A stretch of DNA of 64,000 bases from JACVRW01 sp963821275 (GTDB lineage: Bacteria > Actinomycetota > Thermoleophilia > Solirubrobacterales > Thermoleophilaceae), in contig CAWGDF010000008.1 in NCBI GenBank assembly GCA_963821275.1, forward strand, positions 124,001 to 188,000, given 5' to 3'. The notes under the pieces were generated by a model. It was not told the DNA's origin. It saw only the letters and a list, made by a program, of their open reading frames with translations, and searched no databases. Below, in pieces: positions 59,967 through 64,000 of the stretch. Within the stretch, counting starts at the first letter, position 1, and the number at the start of each line of letters is the position of its first letter. Made by a program: the position numbers and the translations under genes.

Positions 59967-60018
59967 GGGGTTCCGCACGAAACGTCCAATAGTTGGACGG
60001 AACGTCAGGAACCCCCCC
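59967..60018. repeat. 52-base palindromic intergenic repeat, copy 2
   Basis: It matches copy 1 (41700-41751) with 3 mismatches. Here the pairing is perfect: GGGGTTCC with GGAACCCC at the ends, and CGTCCAA TAG TTGGACG inside. The inner-stem difference between copies swaps an A-T pair for a G-T wobble, so pairing survives. It sits between the last mce gene and the MMPL gene. Confidence 0.75.
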
Positions 60019-60038
60019 ATCTGGGCCGGACGGGTTTC

Positions 60039-60044
60039 TAAGCT
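60039..60044 (+). promoter_or_regulatory. -10 box of the MMPL transporter gene (leaderless)
   Basis: TAAGCT, 6 bases before GTG 60051, with no ribosome site. It separates the MMPL group from the mce operon. Confidence 0.45.
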
Positions 60045-60050
60045 GACCTC

Positions 60051-62705
60051 GTGAGCGAGGAAGTCTTTCGCCGCATCGTGCGCGTGGTCACGCGGCGGCC
60101 GCTCCTGGTCCTGGCCCTCACCGCGGCGGCCGCCCTCGGAGGTGCCGCGCTGGCGCTGCGCCTGCAGCCGAGCGCCGCCACCGAGACGCTCGTGGACAGG
60201 GGCTCGGAGAGCTTCTCGGCCACCGAGCGCTTCCAGCGGGACTTCGGCGACGAGGCGGTGCTCGTGCTCGTGAAGGGCGAGCTCACGCGGACGGTGCTGA
60301 CCGCCGATCTCGGGCGCGTCCTGGCGCTCGAGGGCTGCCTCTCGGGCAACGTGCCCGACAACGAACGGGGACTCGGCCGCCTGCCTCCGGTGTGCCGCGA
60401 GCTGGCCGAGCTCAACCCGGCGAAGGTGGTGTACGGGCCCGGCACCTTCATCAACACGGCCGCGAACCGGATCTCCGACGAGCTGGTGGCCCGCCAGCGC
60501 GCGAGCCGCGCCCGCGCCCGTCGGGCGGCGGCGGCCGCGCGGGCGCTCTCCCGCCGGCGCGGCGACCCGCCGGCCGAGCAGCGGCGCCTCGGCCGGGCGG
60601 CCGCCGCGGCGGTGAGCGCGGACTTCACGCGCTCCCTGCTCTCCCTGGCCCTGCGCTACGGGCTGAGCCCGTCGCCGCCGACCATCGACAACCCCGAGTT
60701 CGTCTCCACGCTCGTGTTCGACAGCAGCGCGGGGGCGCCGGGGGTGCCGAAGTCGCGCTTCGCCTACCTGTTCCCCTCGAAGAACGCGGCGCTGATCCAA
60801 GTCCGCCTGCGGCCCGCGCTCAGCGAGAGCGAGCGCCGACGGGCGATCGCCCTGATCGAGCAGGCCACGGGCGAGAAGGCGTTCCAGCCCCGCGAGGGGG
60901 CGCGTTATGTGGTGACCGGAGTGCCGGTGGTCGTCAACGGCCTGGCCGACGCCGTGGAGCGGTCGATCCTCGTCCTGCTGGCCGCGGCGCTGCTGGTCAT
61001 GGCCGCGACCCTGGCCCTAGTGTTCCGCAGCCGGCTGCGCCTGCTCCCGCTGGGACTGGCCCTGGCCGCCACAGGAATGACCTTCGGCGCGCTCTCGCTG
61101 GCCGGCGGCGGCCTCACGATGGCCTCGATCGCGGTGCTGCCCGTGCTGATCGGGCTGGCGGTCGATTACGCCATCCAGTTCCAGGCGCGCTTCAACGAGG
61201 AGCGCGAGCGCCGCCCGGAGCGCCCGGCCTCCGCATCTGCGATCGCGGCCGCGGGCGCCGGAGGCCCGACGATCGTCACCGCCGGTGTGGCCACCGCGGT
61301 CGGTTTCCTGGTTCTGCTCAGCTCGCCCGTCCCGATGGTGCGCGGCTTCGGCGCGCTGCTGGTGCTCGGCATCGCGCTGGCACTGGCGTGCGCCCTGTGC
61401 GCCGGCTTCGCGGCCCTCACCCGCTTCGGACGCGGGTCCGGGCCGGCCGCCGCGCCGTGGCGCTGGCCGCGGGTGCCCGAGCGTATTGCCGACGCCGCGT
61501 GGCGCGCGCTCGGGGTTGCGCTGGCGCGTCCCCGCCGCGTGCTGGGGATCGGCCTCGTGCTGGCCGTGGCGGGGCTGGCGCTCGACACCCAGAGCGAGGT
61601 GGTGTCCGACGTCCGCGAGCTCGTTCCCCCTGACCTGCCCGCGCTGGAGGATGTGAACGTCCTCCAGGAGGAGACCGGCGTGGCCGGAGAGATCGACGTG
61701 ACCGTGCGCGCCGACGACATCACCGACCCCGAGGTGGTGGGCTGGATGACCGGCTTCCAGAGCGCCGTGCTGCGCGCGCACGGCTACCGTCCCGGCAAGC
61801 GCTGCGGCCAGGAGAACAACCCGCCCGAGCTGTGTCCGGCGCTGTCGCTGCCCGACCTGTTCGCCACCGCCGGGGGAGGAGGCGCCGGCGCCCGCCGCCT
61901 GCTCGACAGCGTGCCGCCCTACTTCTCCCAGGGCGTGGTGACCAGCGACCGCCGCACCGCCAACCTGGCCTTCGGGATCCGGCTGATGCCCCTTGCGCGC
62001 CAGAAGGAGGTGGTGGACGACATCAAGCGCCGGCTCGACCCGCCGCCGGGAGTAGAGGCCGCGGTGGCCGGCCTGCCGGTGCTGGCGGCGGAGGCCAACG
62101 GCGCGCTGTCCTCGCCCTGGCGGCGCGGGCTGGTCCTCGTGGCCGCGCTGCTCGGCGTCTTCCTGGTGCTGTTGCTCGCCTGGCGCTCGCTCCGGGCGGC
62201 CGCGGTGCCCCTGATCCCGATCGTCCTCGCCACCGGCTGGTCGGGCGCGGTCGTGTTCCTGCTCGGCCTCCTGCCCGGGCCGCTCGAGGTGAAGCTGAAC
62301 CCCATGTCGGTGACCCTCGGCGCCCTGGTGGTCGCGATCTCGACCGAGTTCAGCGTGCTGCTGTCGTCGCGCTACCGCAAGGAGCGGGCGGCGGGCGCCG
62401 GAGCGGCCCGGGCCATCGAGCTGGCCTATGCGTCCACGGGCGCCGCCGTGCTCGCCTCGGGGGCGACCGCGATCGCGGGGTTCGCGGTCCTGATCGCGTC
62501 CGACATCCGGATGCTGCGGGACTTCGGCATCGTGACCGTGGTCGACCTCGCGGTCTCCCTGCTCGGCGTGATGCTGGTGCTGCCGGCCGCCCTGGTGTGG
62601 GCGGAGGAGCATGGGCCCTTCCGCGTGCGTGATCTCGACCCCCGGCCCCGGCTGCGTGCGGCTCGCGCCCCGCGCCGGCGCCGGGCCCAGGCCGACGCCC
62701 CGTGA
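60051..62705 (+). CDS. MMPL/RND family transporter
   Basis: 884 aa with twelve membrane helices in two halves, each after a large extracytoplasmic loop. The first SSD-like block is LVMAATLALVFRSRLRLLPLGLALAATGMTFGALSLAGGGLTMASIAVLPVLIGLAVDYAIQFQARFNEE; the second is NPMSVTLGALVVAISTEFSVLLSSRYRKE. VDYAIQ provides the usual proton-relay Asp, while the second half has STEFSV in place of the second Asp-Tyr. It resembles hopanoid-type HpnN and MmpL lipid exporters; the substrate is unknown. It lies directly after the mce operon, suggesting a shared role in envelope lipid traffic. Confidence 0.88.
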   Translation: MSEEVFRRIVRVVTRRPLLVLALTAAAALGGAALALRLQPSAATETLVDRGSESFSATERFQRDFGDEAVLVLVKGELTRTVLTADLGRVLALEGCLSGNVPDNERGLGRLPPVCRELAELNPAKVVYGPGTFINTAANRISDELVARQRASRARARRAAAAARALSRRRGDPPAEQRRLGRAAAAAVSADFTRSLLSLALRYGLSPSPPTIDNPEFVSTLVFDSSAGAPGVPKSRFAYLFPSKNAALIQVRLRPALSESERRRAIALIEQATGEKAFQPREGARYVVTGVPVVVNGLADAVERSILVLLAAALLVMAATLALVFRSRLRLLPLGLALAATGMTFGALSLAGGGLTMASIAVLPVLIGLAVDYAIQFQARFNEERERRPERPASASAIAAAGAGGPTIVTAGVATAVGFLVLLSSPVPMVRGFGALLVLGIALALACALCAGFAALTRFGRGSGPAAAPWRWPRVPERIADAAWRALGVALARPRRVLGIGLVLAVAGLALDTQSEVVSDVRELVPPDLPALEDVNVLQEETGVAGEIDVTVRADDITDPEVVGWMTGFQSAVLRAHGYRPGKRCGQENNPPELCPALSLPDLFATAGGGGAGARRLLDSVPPYFSQGVVTSDRRTANLAFGIRLMPLARQKEVVDDIKRRLDPPPGVEAAVAGLPVLAAEANGALSSPWRRGLVLVAALLGVFLVLLLAWRSLRAAAVPLIPIVLATGWSGAVVFLLGLLPGPLEVKLNPMSVTLGALVVAISTEFSVLLSSRYRKERAAGAGAARAIELAYASTGAAVLASGATAIAGFAVLIASDIRMLRDFGIVTVVDLAVSLLGVMLVLPAALVWAEEHGPFRVRDLDPRPRLRAARAPRRRRAQADAP

Positions 62706-63346
62706 ACGAGCAGGTCCCGAGGCGCCCGGAGGTGCCGCGGCCCCAGAACAAGTACGCCTGGCTGCTCGCTCTCCTGGCGCTGATGGCGCTGGGCGTGCTC
62801 CTGTTCGTCCAGACCCTCCCCAACAGCGGCGCGGGGCTCGACGGCCCGGCGCGCGGTTCCAAGCTGAAGGTCTTCGCCGCGCCCGCGGCGCTCGGCGACC
62901 TGGAGGGCGACGCAAACGTCTGCCAGCGCCGGCCCTGTCCCAAGCGCGCCGGCGACGTGCCCGCCTGCGAGGTGGTCTCCGAGGAGGTCGTGAACCTGTG
63001 CCGGCTGCGGCGGCGGCCGCTGGTGCTGACCTTCATCTTCGACCGCGGAGCCGACTGCTACCCGCAGGTGGACCGCACCGAGCGGGTGAGGGGCGAGCTC
63101 GAGGGGGTGCAGTTCGCGACGGTCTTCTTCAGCCGCAAGGAACGGGACGAGCTGCGCCGCCTGGTAGCGGCACGCGGCTGGCGCCAGCCGGTGGCGCTGG
63201 ACGAGGACGGCGCGGTGGCCAACCTGTACGGCGTGGGCGGGTGCCCGTTGACCGTGTTCGCCCGCCGCGGCGGTGAGGTGCGGGCCACGCGGCTGGGCAA
63301 CCTCACCGAAGCCCAGCTGCGACGCGCCGCCGCCCGGCTGCTGTGA
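62702..63346 (+). CDS. Membrane-anchored thioredoxin-fold protein (AhpC/TSA-like)
   Basis: 214 aa. A single membrane helix (YAWLLALLALMALGVLLFVQ) anchors an extracytoplasmic domain. LRRRPLVLTFIFDRGADCYPQVDRTERV resembles the first strand and active-site helix of an AhpC/TlpA-like fold, but with one Cys (ADCYPQ) where CxxC would be; GVGGCPLTVFARRGGEVRATRLGNLTEAQL is the cis-Pro region, with a Cys just before it. Other Cys (NVCQRRPCPKRAGDVPAC) lie between. It is probably a redox or disulfide-handling protein. It is GTGA-coupled to the MMPL gene. Confidence 0.7.
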   Translation: MNEQVPRRPEVPRPQNKYAWLLALLALMALGVLLFVQTLPNSGAGLDGPARGSKLKVFAAPAALGDLEGDANVCQRRPCPKRAGDVPACEVVSEEVVNLCRLRRRPLVLTFIFDRGADCYPQVDRTERVRGELEGVQFATVFFSRKERDELRRLVAARGWRQPVALDEDGAVANLYGVGGCPLTVFARRGGEVRATRLGNLTEAQLRRAAARLL

Positions 63347-63987
63347 CCGAGCTCGCGCTCGAGCTGAGCGACGGCTGGGTGGAGCCGGAGCTGGCCGAGG
63401 AGTTTCCCGAGCTCGGCCTGGTGCACGCGCCGGTGGAGGCGCGGCCGGGCCGCACGCCTGCGGAGGTCAAGCGCCGGCTACGCTCCCTCGCCGATCGCTA
63501 CACCGGCGGCAAGGTGATTCATCTGCGCCAGGACCCGGTGCCCTGGGCCTACCGGGTGTTCGCGCGCCAGGTCGGCATCGATCCCGACCGCGATCGCACG
63601 CCCGTCGAGGCCATCGCGCTCGAGCGCCTTCGCCACGGAGGCCTGCGGTCGGAGAACCTCCTCGATGACGCGCTCACGATTGCGATTGCGGAGACCGGCG
63701 TGCCGCTGACCGCCCTGGATGCCGACCGGGTGGATCCCGACCTGGGGCTCCGCGTGGCCGCGGCGGGCGAGTCGCTGGGCCCCACCCGCCCCCTGTCAGC
63801 CGGCCAGATCGTCATCGCCGGCGCCGCGCGGCCGGTGGCGCTGGTCCTGGGTGCGGCGGGCGACGACACGGGAGTCACTCCGCGCACCGAGCGCATCGCC
63901 CTGTGCGCACTATCGGTCAAGGGCGTGCCGCGCATCAGCGTCGAGGAGGCGCTGTGGATCGCCGCCGAAGTGATGGTCAAGCCGTAA
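63343..63987 (+). CDS. B3/4 (PheRS beta-like) domain protein
   Basis: 214 aa from GTG 63343 (GTGA overlap). DPVPWAYRVFARQVGIDPDRDRTPVEAIALERLRHGGLRSENLLDDALTIAIAETGVPLTALDADRV is the B3/4 domain found in phenylalanyl-tRNA synthetase beta subunits and in stand-alone proteins thought to edit or bind tRNA. TPRTERIALCALSVKGVPRISVEEALWIAAEVM ends it. The exact function of stand-alone copies is not established. It is the last complete gene; the final 13 bases of the window hold nothing identifiable. Confidence 0.85.
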   Translation: MTELALELSDGWVEPELAEEFPELGLVHAPVEARPGRTPAEVKRRLRSLADRYTGGKVIHLRQDPVPWAYRVFARQVGIDPDRDRTPVEAIALERLRHGGLRSENLLDDALTIAIAETGVPLTALDADRVDPDLGLRVAAAGESLGPTRPLSAGQIVIAGAARPVALVLGAAGDDTGVTPRTERIALCALSVKGVPRISVEEALWIAAEVMVKP

Positions 63988-64000
63988 GCAGCCGGCTCGG

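Overview
This is a very GC-rich, gene-dense bacterial chromosome segment with no rRNA, tRNA or CRISPR that I can see. A complete actinobacterial-type mce cassette (two YrbE permeases, an ATPase and six MCE proteins), DUF3618, an IscA/BolA/CGFS-glutaredoxin group, a HemQ-like protein next to an FprA reductase, an alpha-type glutamine synthetase, frequent GTG/TTG starts and genes chained by ATGA/GTGA overlaps point to a high-GC actinobacterium. The mix of families resembles the Thermoleophilia/Solirubrobacterales; that placement is inference from gene content, not from a marker gene.

Layout. 0-4.7 kb: an acyl-CoA catabolic operon (carboxyltransferase, BKACE cleavage enzyme, CaiB-type CoA-transferase joined in frame to a MerR regulator), then a convergent GNAT acetyltransferase. 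4.7-9 kb, minus strand: a secreted HtaA-like protein, two tandem CapA-family proteins and a DUF2804 protein. 9-11.6 kb, plus strand: a nitrilase-family amidase, a TetR regulator with a clear palindromic operator upstream, and a string of small membrane proteins (holin-like, DUF3618). 11.6-29.5 kb: housekeeping and envelope genes (sulfotransferase, two flippase-like proteins, AI-2E transporter, DegV, SDRs, CGFS glutaredoxin-BolA-IscA, DNA glycosylase, AarF kinase, FAH hydrolase, MFS, Ppx/GppA, FprA, HemQ-like, a glycosyltransferase-flippase fusion, EamA). 29.6-33.2 kb: cobalamin-dependent methionine synthase. 33.2-39 kb: a PLP decarboxylase, then amt-glnK-glnA and a PucR-type regulator, a nitrogen-assimilation block. 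39-45 kb: an alpha/beta hydrolase, a broken IS630 element, a SnoaL-like protein, a DUF1611/enolase-superfamily pair resembling the DgcN-DgcA D-glutamate route, and an SDR. 44.9-48.6 kb: a large LuxR-type ATPase regulator, a small four-cysteine protein and a lipoprotein. 48.7-60 kb: the mce lipid-transport operon. 60-64 kb: an MMPL/RND transporter, a thioredoxin-fold protein and a B3/4-domain protein.

Three window-wide patterns stand out. First, six loci (BKACE, GNAT, HtaA-like protein, glycosyltransferase-flippase, metH four times, IS630) carry single-base frame breaks, nearly all explained by one extra base. In otherwise intact, conserved genes this looks more like consensus error than decay. 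Second, many operon heads lack a Shine-Dalgarno sequence and have a TANNNT -10 box (often TAGGNT) 6-10 bases before the start codon, the signature of leaderless transcription. Third, a 52-base palindromic intergenic repeat occurs twice, 18 kb apart. No gene-free stretch exceeds 300 bases; the longest, 41574-41807, holds one repeat copy.
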